Source: Apostichopus japonicus
Lineage: Eukaryota; Echinodermata; Holothuroidea; Aspidochirotida; Stichopodidae
Direction of reading: 5' to 3'
Length of the DNA stretch: 64,000 nt
NCBI RefSeq assembly: GCF_037975245.1
Contig: NC_092577.1
Location: 19,714,898-19,778,897 of the forward strand
Made by a program: the position numbers and the translations under genes. The first letter of the stretch is position 1. Every line of letters begins with the position of its first letter. This document shows positions 46,799 through 57,999 of the stretch, in pieces. The notes beneath the pieces are model-generated. The model was not told the origin of the DNA, did not search any database, and worked only from the letters and a program-made list of their open reading frames with translations.

Positions 46799-47819
46799 GA
46801 TTCCTCGCCGATTTTTTTTAAATTTAAAAAAAAAAATTCTATGGCTCATTCCCAGCCCACATATCAACTATGAGAACATTTGAATGTGCCATTAAGAAAA
46901 GGTTTTTGGCCCCTGTTGACCTCAAATGACCTTTTACCTCAAACACAATCCGTAGGATTCATGTGGTCAATAGGCCAACCCACATACCAACTATGAGAAC
47001 AAAAAAAACAAATGGCTAACCGTTACAAGGTTTTTGCTATTTGGCCGCAGTTGACCTCAATAAACATTTGACCTCTGAAATAATCAATAGGGTTCATTTG
47101 CTCATTATGCCCAACCCACATAGCCGCTATGAGAACAATAATTGAACTTACCTTGGCAAAGTTATGGCTGTTACAAAGTTTTCACTATTTGGCACCTGTT
47201 GACTTCAAATGACCTTTGACCTCTGATGCAATCAATAGGGTTCATCTACTCAATATGACCAACTGACATAGCCACTATGAGAACAATTGAACTTATCATG
47301 GCAAAGTTAAGGCTGTTACAAGGTTTTCACTATTTTGCCCCTGTTGACTTCAAATGACCTTTGACGCAATCAATAGGGTTCATCTACTTAATATGTTCAA
47401 CCCACTTCCCAACTATGACAACAATTGAACATACCATGGCAAAGTTATGGCTGTTACAGGGTTTTCACTATCTGGCACCTGTTGACCACAAATGACCTTT
47501 GACCTCTGACACAATCAACAGGGTTCATCTACTTAATATGTACATCCCATGTAGCTGGTATGACAACAATAGAACTTACCATGGCAAAGTCATGGCTGTT
47601 ACATGGTTTTCACTATTTGGGCCCTGTTGACCTCAAATGACCTTTGGCCTCTGACATAACCAATAGGGTTCATCTACTCAACATGCCCAAGCAACATACC
47701 AACTATGAAATTAACCTGGGTTGTGTGGGCCAAATCATCACTGTTAAGGTGTGTCACACACACACATACACACGCATACATGTGACTGCATAGATTCCTG
47801 GAGCGTCTGGCGAAGAATC
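46799..47819. repeat. TIR-bounded element with about 140 bp tandem units
   Basis: The ends gattcctcgcc (46799-46809) and ggcgaagaatc (47809-47819) are inverted repeats with one mismatch, like the element at 36.4-37.4 kb. Inside, caatagggttcatctactca or variants recur at about 46945, 47091, 47229, 47367, 47511 and 47656, a period of 138-146 bp. Each unit also carries ttacaaggttttcactattt and a TGACCT cluster. Two units have the exact tgacctttgacctc (47210-47223 and 47493-47506), a DR1 nuclear-receptor motif. No coding capacity. Confidence 0.7.
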
Positions 47820-47878
47820 AAACACTGGTAAATAATAAATAATGCTATTACGGTAGTGTCAGGAAATGTGGAAATTAA

Positions 47879-50739
47879 TCATAACTGAGAGTGCTCAATA
47901 TTAGTTGTAAAATACACTGGTTCATGGTAGCTGTAATATGTATTGAGAACACCTGCACAGTAAGTTTCTGGCAATGTATCGACATATACAGGATCTAGAA
48001 GTGTTCCAGCAGAAGTTGTTGGATTTGTTATAATCTGATGAAAGTCTTTGAGGGGTTCTAAGGATGGTTGTTTTTGAAGATCATAATTTAAGTCACCTAA
48101 TATGACTTTATGGTCTGTATTGTAAAACTGACTATAAGTTTCTATTTGATGGAGAACTTGCTCCAGAATTTGCACAAAACTGTTTGTTGGCAATGAAGGT
48201 GGTCTGTACATTACTAAAATTAGAAATGATGGGACAGTGTGAGTTAGTAATAACAACAAATGACATTGTGCTGTTTCTAATGGAATCATTGTATATTTAT
48301 ATACATCCTTGATGTATATTGCTACACCCTGTCCCCTTGCTTGATGCCTTGAGCAATGCAAATTGTACCCTGGTATGCTGTAGTTTACCAAATTGGCAGA
48401 AGCTAACCATGTTTCAGATAGGCATATTATGTCAGTTTTCATGAACTCAGGATTGCTTATTATATCTGTATAGTGGCAGATGAGTGACTGTGTATTGTGA
48501 TGCAAAATGGAGAAATTCATTTCAGAGTGAAGAAGCATGTTGGAGAATTGTAAATTGCATTTAGACATATTGGAAATACTTTCTTGGACCTCAGTGTTGC
48601 AGTAAATGAGATTGGTGTCAACATCTTTAAGGTAGAGCCCCTCTAAACTGACAACACGACTCAAAGCTACATATGCCATTCCAGCTTGAAAAATGCCTGC
48701 AAAAGAAATGGCAGCCTGATTCAAAGTCATACCTTGAACTTTATGGATAGTAAATGCCCATGCCAACTTTAATGGAAATTGATGTCTTGTTATATATGTT
48801 GTAGTCTCAGTTGGTATATTTCTTTATGTGGCTTTATGACAACACTACCAAGAGCAGTATCTGGAGGTGGAAATTTTCTTCTACACTTTGCTCCAACTCT
48901 AGAATTATCAAACAATATGCAGACTGCCTCTGGTTGACTATTTGGCAAATTACCCATGATAATGTCTGTTACTTTCCCAGTTACCCCATTAACCAGACCA
49001 TCTGCTACATCAAGATCAGTGGTTAACATTACACGGGCACCTATACAAATGCTTACCTGTGGTGGCAATGTGCTCCTAGCCTTTAAAGTTGGCTTAGTCA
49101 ATTTCCACAGGAGAACTGAGTGACTGTAACATTTTCATATTGTGTAAATCTACAACTGCTCTTTTAGCAGGAATAAATGGGATGTTTTCAGGTATTGATT
49201 CAACAATACGTGTTTGTAATGTCAGTATGTCATTTGCCAAGAATGGCTGTCCTTTCTCATGCTTCCTAAGACGGTTCAACAGCTGAACATACGAAATATC
49301 ATCTTTTTGTCTGATAACTGTAGTTAGCTCCCAATATGAGAACATGCTCCACAAGTCTACAAATGAGCCATGATCTCTTTTATACAATGGCCTACCAATA
49401 ACAGGTTGAATCTGATAAAAGTCCCCAACAGCAAGTATGCCTACATTACCAAAGACATGCATGTTATGACTTCGTTTAATTTGTTGTAATCTGCCATGTA
49501 TGTAAAGCAACATATTTTGATCAACCATTGATATTTCATCAATAATAACTAACTGAAGACTGCAATATTTTGCGCGTTTAGTGTGTTTAGTTGCTCTTCT
49601 CCCAGTGGTTTGTATTGTGATGAAGGGTTGAATATACTGAAAGCAGAATGAATGGTCTGGCCATGAATATTAAATGCTGCTGTACCAGTATAGGCTACTA
49701 AAAGAATGGTCATATCATCAGGAGACTGCAATTTTGGAGAAAGATTTATGTAATTCATGAGTTATGCATTTGATCAACTGAGATTTTCCAGTTCCAGCAC
49801 CACCCGTAAGAAATATATATGGTGGTTTGGCATATTGTTCTGTGTTTTATTTTTTGCCCATTGCTGCAAATGGTTAAACAGTTGTCTTTGTTCATTATTT
49901 AGCATTCTCAACATGGATGTGACTTCATTCTGAGAGATACGTATATCTATCTTTTCAATTGAAGGTCCTGTACATACATCAATATTGGAAAAGATAGGTT
50001 GGTGCAATTCTGTTATCACATCAGAATTATCTGTTGGTGTATAATCCTCTACATTTACTTCTTGTGAGAGTTCGATCCTCTCTTCTTCAGTTTGAGGAGC
50101 TAGATTGGCCCATGAATTTTCCTGCATAGGGTTTGTTTGCAGATTTTCCCACATGCCTTCCAGGTCTTTTGCTAAAGGTTCATATTTTTGCATATTGTTT
50201 GCAACAATGTCCTTAATGGGGTCACCCCTAAAATGACCATGTAAGAAATAATTTTCAAAAGTGTCAAAAGAAGCTGGTTTGAACTCCTCTACTGTGTGTG
50301 GCAAGTACAGACGCATAATATTGCTATAAAACTTCTCTCGATCCTTCTGCATTTTTACTTTAGGATACCTAATGATGGCAGGTTTCTTGAGTCTTTTTTT
50401 CATTGTGCCTAGTCCATTACTTAATGGAACTGTGTTTTTGACATTGTCTTTTCCCACAAAGCGGTACTCAGATGCAAAAGTTGCAAGGCATATATTTGTC
50501 AACTCTGTTGGGCGTTCTAGGTACCTATCATTAATATTGGGCATCCATATTTCATCTGTATCTTCCTCCCTATTTTGCAGTCGTTGTAGAGGGACTGATA
50601 GTCTCTGACAATCAAGATCTGTTGGGATAAATATAACTTGACGCGAACACTGTTTCAAATGCATGCCAGTAACTCTGTATACAGATTCCATTACACTCAC
50701 TTCTCTATGATGCAGATAGAAAACTTGTTCTGAATTCAT
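47879..50739 (-). pseudogene. Helentron helicase fused to EEP-type endonuclease
   Basis: 50739-49820: Rep-helicase linker (YLERPTELTNICLATFASEY). Walker A GGAGTGKS at 49782-49805, in a different frame from its flanks. Then YTGTAAFNIHGQTIHSAF (49549-49758), GDFYQIQPV and TTVIRQKDD (49094-49528), GARVMLTTDL (48790-49101), and [12 protein letters not shown] with [15 protein letters not shown] (motifs V-VI, 48650-48766). This is fused in frame to an endonuclease with [40 protein letters not shown] and a final SYHEP in place of the usual SDH (47879-48560). Helicase plus C-terminal EEP endonuclease defines Helentrons. Frameshifts near 49810, 49750, 49540 and 48780, and the SYH change, suggest it is no longer active. 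Confidence 0.9.
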
Positions 50740-52191
50740 CCATTACTTGAAGGTTTCCATCACGTGCTTCTTGTTGAGCTGTTTTCAACAAATCACCCAT
50801 CTCTCGTTCTGCTTTGCTGATATATGATATGATATACATAATACAACTGTACGCATCTAAAACAAATTGAATATCCATGTTTGCATCCCAAGCCATAAGA
50901 AGTGTTGGATTGTAGTTGTTGACCCATATTTCTGAAGGGTGCCTTCTTAAGAAAATGGTTTCCTTCTGTGTACTTTGTCTGACACAATCTTGGAGTTGTT
51001 GGGTAATCCCTGCCTTATGTAAAGCTTCATCTATGGTAAGAGAATGGTCTGTATCATGAAAGAATGAATCCCACAACTTTTTGACGGCATTAGAATAGCC
51101 ACGTACAGGTGGAATACTGTCAGCTTCATCAACAGGTTTGGATATGAATGTAGCTTTTGATGGTAACCTTGGGAAATTAAATCGACATGATTTTTGCTGT
51201 GTATTTGTAGTTGTGATACTTTCTCATGAAGTAGGGGTTCAGCAGCTGCTGATGGCATTCTACATGAAACATATTTATTGATGAATGCTTCTACTTCATT
51301 TGTTGGTGACTTACCATATAATGGAGCATGTTTGATCCAGAACAAGCAGTGTATGTGTGGCCAACCTCTCTGTTGAAAATCAACTCTGTAAAAATAGTCA
51401 ATAACATGACCGATTGGATGAAGAGTAGACAATATAACATCCTTGATGAAGGCTTGCACTCTGTGGTCAAACATGCGTGCTGCTGTTACTGGGTTACTGG
51501 CTATTATTTGACAGTGTGTAGTCCAATCAAGGTTTTCTGGAATAGGTTTCCCCTGTTGTTCAAGTATTGCATGGGCAATTTCAGCCCACCTCCTGTCAGC
51601 TGCAGAAAAGCTGCAAAACCATGTAGGGATACCAAGTTGCCTTACCATTGCAAATAGGTCACGCATGGCACATTCCCAGTAAGCTGGTGTTCCTCTTATT
51701 TTCTTCATAAAGTAATAACCATCATCCTTTGTCAAAATCTGGTGTAATGTCTCCTTGTTCTGTAACATGGATGATGTAATGACTCTACCAGTAGAGGTTC
51801 TCTTGGACCCTTTTCGCATTGCAATTGATATGGATGATAAAATTTCCTAAAGTTCGGTTGTATACTGAGCAAAAAAGATATATTCTGCATTCTGTGCAAA
51901 ACGTGTGTCATAGGAAAGTAACCTTGCATTAAAATATCTTTTTGGAGAAATATTTACTTCTCTTTGTTCTTTTAATGTACTTGCTCCATCTGGAAATAGA
52001 GTTGCAAATGATGTTCCTTCACTATTAAAAACATTAAGTAACTGTTGTCCTTCTGCAGGAGCAATACACAGCACTGTTTCATCTATGTGTTCTTGGACAA
52101 TTTGTGCAATATCAGTTGGTTGTAGGCATGTGTATAAAGGTACAGATGTCTGAGTTAAATTACTTTGGGTTTCTTGATTCTCATTCCCCAT
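50705..52191 (-). pseudogene. Helentron Rep: helicase-like N domain plus HUH nuclease
   Basis: Minus strand in three overlapping frames. 52191-51847: FATLFPDGASTL and YFNARLLSYDTRFAQNAEYI. 51819-51031: KKIRGTPAYWECAMRDLF, WFCSFSAADRRWAEI and the HUH motif GWPHIHCLFW (HIH at about 51351-51362). 51076-50705: [15 protein letters not shown] followed by [12 protein letters not shown] with the candidate catalytic Tyr residues (about 50816-50858). HUH Rep nicks and joins single strands during rolling-circle transposition. Catalytic residues are present; at least two frameshifts (about 51830 and 51060) separate the pieces. Confidence 0.87.
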
Positions 52192-52439
52192 ATCTGAAAT
52201 ATCCTGTTGTGTGTTTAACTCAGGTATGTTTTCATCAATGTTTCAAACATCCTGGGATGGAATACTGCTTTCTGTAATGTCACTGAAGCTATCTGACGTT
52301 TGTGTGCAACTTTGGAATACCTGTGCAGTGGTTTCTGGCATATCAGTAGTTATATATGAAGCATTTCCAATGGAAGATTCCCAATGTTGTGGAAACTCTT
52401 CATTCTCAGTCTGGATATTTTTTATAGTGTGTGTTATTT

Positions 52440-53671
52440 CTTTTTAGAAAAGAAAGTGCACAATGTATTCGGTGTGGATCCACTTCTTGAAACAAATGAT
52501 GTCCCTTATATTGTAACTTACGTTTCAGTTTTACTTTGACAAGACTACTATGATCAATAATCCTTGGCAACTGCTGGGTTGTCAAAGTTACATTTGATAC
52601 CACACAAACTACAGGACCACAAAGCCCTTTCTGAGCACCTTTTGGTAAGGGAGAAATTTTCATAAATGGTATTACTGGTACTACCAAATGTCTTTCAAGA
52701 CAGTTGAGTTGTGATAATTCAACAGGTTGATTCAAAGGTTTCATTTTGTTTGTTTGAGCCTGACATGGTACCTTTTGCTTCATTATATTTTGGTTGCAGC
52801 AATGGCAAATCATCTTTGCACTATGTGCGCTTTGTGAATCATCTGGAAAAAATTGCAAGAAAAATTCAGGAGAATACTTGTTTTCAGAATATTTCAGCAC
52901 CTGTTTTCTGAACAAAAGTCTGTTACAAATACAGCAAACATAAACAGGTTTTTCACTGCATGATTTCTTAAAATGCTCTATTATAACAGTTGCAGAGATG
53001 CCATTGACATTATGTGATGATTCTGTAGGAGGAGCAACTGTCTCTTCATGCCCGGTTGAAGTAAGTGTATCTGAACAAGCAGAAAGTGGTTGTTGATAAC
53101 TCCTTTGGTCTGTTGTGTGTGAAATTGTTCTGTGTAAATGTTTTGGTTCTGATTTATTTGTATTACTTGATGAATTTGTGGGGGGCGAACTTTTTTCTGT
53201 GTGAAAAGTGTGATCAGTTGATTGGTTTGGACCAGAATTCTCAGTCTGTTTGTTTCTCTGTTTACCTTTTGTAGCAGATGAAAAAACTGTTTTAGAGAGA
53301 TCACCAGTTTCTGAAATGTTGTTTGCATTACTTGCAACGGTCACATTGCTTTGTTCATCGATTATTGGGCTTGAAACCTTTTTTACACGGTTATCACACG
53401 TGTTGTCAGCTGCAATTTCAAATTTCCATCTCTGTTCTACAGAAATGGATCTGAACGTTGACGGTTTGATGGATCTGATTTTTAACGGTATCACTTCAAA
53501 TGATTCCGAAACTGCTACATTTTGTTCAAGATGGTTGCAAAGATCATGGATTTTTTTAAAGGAAATGAGTACATCTGCAATTTCTGTTTCCTTTTTCTGA
53601 CAGACATTATGTTGTTTCTGAGGGTCAAAAAGATAGAACTGTTTTTGGTTTCTCTCAAAGCAAATAGCCAC
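52440..53671 (-). pseudogene. Helentron N-terminal region with Cys clusters (DUF6570-like)
   Basis: A 421-codon open frame. The start belongs to the peptidase-like domain (see 53600-54640). A low-complexity Ser/Thr/Asn linker (about residues 110-240) follows, then a Cys-rich block YVCCICNRLLF and MICHCCNQNIMKQKVPCQA (about 260-320). The conserved PFMKISPLPKGAQKGLCGPVV, LPRIIDHSS and VKLKRKLQYKGH (about 340-400) usually precede the Helitron helicase-like domain. The block probably binds zinc. The frame ends at 52440 and the next block resumes at 52191, across a linker. Confidence 0.72.
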
Positions 53672-54640
53672 TGTAACACTTGAAATACAATTAAGAAGCT
53701 GAGATTCTCATAACGCAACAGACAACTTGTTCGTTAAACTCTGGTTACTGCCTTTGTCATTCCATACAGTTCCTGAACATTTGAAGTAGTAGTAACCATC
53801 AAAAGCGTAATACAGTCTGGATAGTACATCTGCAACTGTTCCAGCAGAAGAGATTAATACCCTTTTTTGGATGAAATGAACAAACTCACAGCTTATACAG
53901 TGGAGATGATTAAGCTGTTCAATTGTGAGGGTATGTATTGCAGATGTTATACAATAAGGACAAAAAAATTAGTGCTGATGCTAAAGAACATTCCGAAAAA
54001 TTGGTCATTACATGTTTAAGTGAAGGTCCACTAGTAAGATGTTCAATGTTCTCTGTACCACATTGTTTATCCAACAGCAAACACAACTGTTGATCTTGCA
54101 TTAAGGACTTATATTGTTTACCTAATTTCAGAAACATTGGCCAGTCATTTTCAATTTTGAAGGAATGTAGGTCAAACTGACATAGCTCTCCTTCATTTAA
54201 TAGAACCTTTATTAAATGTAAGTCGACATCTCTAAGAGAATCAGTGTCTTTGTCATTATACATAGCAATAGCATTGCCTTTTGATATAAAAATGCAGGTT
54301 GGGAAATGCTCAAAAGCAGTTGCTAATGCATTTGAAACTGAATGTGTTAATGTCATCTCCCAAGTATGTTGATCTACATGAAACAACTCCAGAGTATGTC
54401 TTCACTAATTTAGATGCAAAGGAATTTCCTCCAAACGTGTAATATGTAGGTAAATCTGTGGCATGTAACCATGAACTATTTTTTTTTTTTTTGCCTGACA
54501 TATGAGTGAGTACATTTTATCACCTAAAATCAAAATTTGATCTAAGTCTTGAGAGGAAATAAGAGTTGGTAATTTCAAAACAGAAGTGGATAGAAATATG
54601 AGGCAGTTTGCCATGCACTGCTTTCCCCTTGTATTGTTTG
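53600..54640 (-). pseudogene. Helentron-associated cysteine-peptidase-like region
   Basis: RGKQCMANCLIFLSTSV (about 54575-54630) followed by SSQDLDQILILGDKMY, then a middle block at 53919-54386 with FPTCIFISKGNAIAMYND, then TVAICFERNQKQFYLFDPQ (about 53620-53685). A G-x-Q-C-x-x-N start, a D-x-D/GD turn and a final FYxFD-containing strand fit the OTU/C76-like cysteine peptidases that accompany some Helentrons in animals; the Cys would be the nucleophile. The family call is from pattern memory. Frames change at the T14 run (54479-54492), near 54400 and near 53900, so this is decayed. Confidence 0.45.
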
Positions 54641-54898
54641 AAAAACACAGTGAACCTTAATGAAAAGAACCTTGACTTATGGCCCGTTTCTGCATGCTCA
54701 TGATGGAATTGTTTGAACAAATGCACCTTGTCAGGTCAATAATATGATATGCTGCACTGGCAAAGTGATGTAGAAAAAAAGAGTGCACATGTATGACAAA
54801 TGTATAGGCCTAAATAATAATTGGCCTACTTATTGGCCTACTTATTGTATAAACAACAAAAGAAGCACTTACTTATTACCTGAAACAATAAGTAATAA

Positions 54899-54913
54899 GG
54901 TTTAGTAAACAGT
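54899..54913. repeat. Target-site duplication (left) of 108 bp Tx1 tail
   Basis: ggtttagtaaacagt, repeated perfectly at 55022-55036. Confidence 0.93.
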
Positions 54914-55021
54914 GTGCTTTTTACGTGCTAAGAAACGGACACGGACCAAAGGTCAACAAAACCAAAAACAAACCCAGTCTGTAAAGCAACAACTGAAACC
55001 CATCAATCTCCCACTAACGCA
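54914..55021 (-). mobile_element. 108 bp Tx1 LINE tail with perfect target duplication
   Basis: gtgctttttacgtgc, ggacacggaccaaaggtcaa and cccagtctgtaaagcaacaa, ending cactaacgca: exactly the terminal 108 bases of 3' UTR subfamily B, oriented minus. The perfect 15 bp duplication shows a single, recent and extremely 5'-truncated insertion. Confidence 0.93.
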
Positions 55022-55036
55022 GGTTTAGTAAACAGT

Positions 55037-56460
55037 ATTGCCTGACACAATAACTGAGGAAACTGTACTGGCTGAAACAATAATTGAGGAATCTGTTTGG
55101 ACTTTTTACTGAAATGATAACTTGAGAAAACTGTATTGGCTGAAACAATAATTGAGGAAACTGTATTGGCTGAAACGATAATTGGGGACACTGTATTGAC
55201 TGAAACGATAACTGATGAAACAGTTGGTTGAAACTATAGGCCTAATTGAGGAATGTATAAACAAGAAAAGAAGCACTACTTATTGCCTGAAACAATAAGT
55301 AGTAAGTTTTAGTAAACGGTATTGGCTGACAAAATAATTGAGGAAACTGTACTAGCTGAAACAATAATTGAGGACAACGTATTGGCTGAAACGATAATTG
55401 GGGGACACCGTATTGACTGAAATGATAATTGATGAAACAGTAGGTTGAAACTATATTTGAGGAATGTATAAACAACAAAAGAAGCACTACTTATTGTTTC
55501 AGACAATAAGTAATAAGTTTTAGTAAAACGGTATTGGCTGACACAATAATTAAGGAAACTGTACTAGCTGAAACAACAATTGAGGAAACTGTTTTGACTT
55601 TTGACTGAAATGATAACTTGAGGAAACCGTATTGGCTGAAACGATACTTGAGGAAACTGTATTGGCTGAAACAATAATTGAGGAAACCGTATTGGCTGAA
55701 ACGATAATTGATGAAACAGTTGGTTGAAAACAATAAGTATAAGTTTTAGTAAACGGTATTAGCTGACACAATAATTGAGGAAACTGTTTTGACTTTTGAC
55801 TGAAATGATAACTTGAGGAAACCGTATTGGCTAAAACGATACTTGAGGAAACGATAATTGGGGACACCGTATTGACTGAAACGATAATTGATGAAACAGT
55901 TGGTTGAAACTATATTTGAGGAATGTATAAACAAGAAAAGAAGCAGTACGTATTGCCTGAAACAATTGTATAAGTTTTAGTAAACGGTATTGGCTGACAA
56001 TAATTGAGGAAACTGTACTAGCTGAAACAATAATTGAGGAAACTGTTTTGACTTTTGACTCAAATGATAACTTGAGGAAACCGTATTGGCTGAAACAATA
56101 ATTGGGGATGCCGTATTGGAAACAACAAAAGAAGCAGTAAGTTTTAGTAAACGGTATTGGCTGACAAAATAATTGAGGAAACTGTACTAGCTGAAACAAT
56201 AATTAAGGAAACTGTTTTGATTTTTGACTGAAATGATAACTTGAGGAAACCGTATTGGCTGAAACAACGATACTTGAGAAAACCGTATTGGCTGAAAAGA
56301 TAATTAAGAAAACAGTATTGGCTGAAATGATGATTGAGGAAACAGTGTGGACTGAAACGACAAGATAATTGAGGAAATCGTATTGGCTAAACTGATAATT
56401 AAGGAAGCAGTATTGGCTGAACCGATAATTGTAGAACAGTTTTGGGTGGAAAAATACTTG
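55037..56460. repeat. 30 bp minisatellite array with higher-order units
   Basis: About 40 copies of a roughly 30 bp unit (gaggaaactgtattggctga plus aacaataatt) with variants. A longer block (aacaacaaaagaagcacta, ttattgcctgaaacaataag, gttttagtaaacgg) punctuates it near 54851, 55258, 55471, 55930 and 56118, giving irregular higher-order units. Because 30 is divisible by three, all minus-strand frames stay open and translate as decapeptide repeats (for example SSIIVSANTV); these are not taken as genes. The last 150 bp are degenerate. Confidence 0.9.
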
Positions 56461-56469
56461 GGGAAACAA

Positions 56470-57730
56470 TCATTGAAAAAAGAATAAAACGAAATAATAA
56501 TTCAGACAACAACTTTAAGAATCAGCAATATCAAACAATTCAATCATTAAACTGGGGGCCAATCAAAAGTAGGCCTATACCTAATCTGAAAAAGTATTTA
56601 ATACCGGTAAGCCAATCTAGGTAGGCTATGCTGAATGAAAAAAGGACCATTTAAAGAGTACTATAACGAAACAACTGTTATAAATTGGAACCTGGTAATA
56701 TTTAAAATTAAATATTTAATTTGCCCTGTTAGAGGCTACTGAAATAGTGAATACTATCTGCAGCAGATGCCTACACAGTTAGTTACGAATTAAGGCTGTA
56801 CAGTAGTACAACTCTTTACATATATACACGAGTTGTACAACGACTAAACCGAGTACCCCTATCAGTGTCAGTTTAATACTATGTAACTGTTCGGACTGCA
56901 ACTTGTTGTAGAATAGGCCTACTGTTCTAAGGTAGGCTACCGATATGTACGCCAACAAAGCCTAACGTTAGGCATCAAAGAATTAAGAAACTAGCCTAGG
57001 CCCCCTAAATTTGTTCAAAGTATACGGAACAACAGTTCTTATCGTCCAACCTGTTGTACTCTAGGCATGATACTAACTATTCATAAAAGAATAATTATAT
57101 AATTCACCTTTACTTGTCTCCAATTCTGCCCTCCGTGATGTCTGCAATCTGTAACACCAGTTCATTCAAACGTACACTTCTCGACGTACAACCGCGTAAG
57201 CACGTACACGATATGCACGTAGGCCAATACTGTAGTCAGTCACACAAGGTCCGTGGACGCGGCCCATGCACGTACATAACATACACAACAGTACTTTCTT
57301 CCCAGGGCAGTAATTACAAGATGACGAAACTCAGTTCTCGAGATCAATCACACCTTGATCTTGCGGATTAATTTGCAAGAGTATCGACTTTGGCTTTTGA
57401 ATATGTTTCATATCCAACATACTTTAATGAATGTTAGTTATGTTTATTGAATAATTCGTTGAATTCTTGTAGAATTTGTTATTTCTTGCATAGTTTTTTG
57501 TACTAGTATGAATCTCCTGGAGCACTACTTTTTGTTTACGCGCAAAATCGGACAGTTATCCGCCCCAGCAAACAAAGATTTGCAAATTTGGAAAAGTGTG
57601 TTTTTCCAGCGCGGCGGACTTGTGAAATTGAAATCTGTTTAGAGCGCCAATGTGTATGTACACAAAGCATCCAGTTAAACAATATCTGAAACCAGCCCTG
57701 CAGGTTGATCAGTCAGGCAACAGATGCCAA
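56470..57730. other. Spacer, no gene recognised
   Basis: AT-rich with several TAGGCCTA-type motifs. From about 57130 to 57360 it is richer in CG dinucleotides but has no motif-bearing frame. Confidence 0.4.
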
Positions 57731-57758
57731 TATTGTAGTGCGCATGCGCACTACAATA
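57731..57758. promoter_or_regulatory. 28 bp perfect palindrome centred on an NRF1-type site
   Basis: A perfect inverted repeat of 14 bp arms with no spacer. Its core tgcgcatgcgca (57739-57750) equals the NRF1 consensus (YGCGCAYGCGCR). NRF1 sites mark CpG-type promoters of housekeeping genes. About 270-390 bp downstream lies a candidate first-exon donor. Confidence 0.55.
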
Positions 57759-57999
57759 ATTAATTAGAAACTGATATTAGGCCCTTCATGTTGATAAATT
57801 GTTATTAAGGATGTATACAGGGGCCTTAGGCCTAGGTGTTGCTAAGATCCGTTTTCCAAAAGTTACCTATATAGGGTTCTAGCATAGGCCTACACATTGG
57901 ATTGATTGGACCTTTATCCGCGCCCACCCATTTAGGGCTGTGATAGTTTTTCTTGGACAAAAAGGCAAAATTCGGCGAAATTTCTGTTTTCCTATACGC

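Larger units (their letters stand above)
47879..54720 (-). mobile_element. Helentron copy 2: peptidase-like, N-terminal Zn region, HUH Rep, helicase, endonuclease
   Basis: A continuous minus-strand coding block of about 6.8 kb with the Helentron domain order. It is more complete than copy 1 but split by several frameshifts, so inactive as it stands. The RPA-like gene lies downstream on the same strand, with the Tx1 half-LINE and tandem repeats in between. Element ends were not located with confidence. Confidence 0.88.

Noticed and set aside
52981-53600. Frames on both strands within the Helentron N-terminal region
   Set aside because: Shadows of the 421-codon frame, caused by low-complexity linker sequence.
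55037-56460. CRISPR-like array
   Set aside because: Units are contiguous and variable without unique spacers, and the genome is eukaryotic.
55003-56469. Several minus-strand frames of 60-122 codons with repeated SSIIVSANTV-like peptides
   Set aside because: They arise in several registers because the minisatellite period is 30 bp; no start context, no partner exon, no family.
57114-57371. Plus-strand frame of 85 codons
   Set aside because: No homology that I recognise and no supporting signals; possibly a chance frame in a CG-richer patch.
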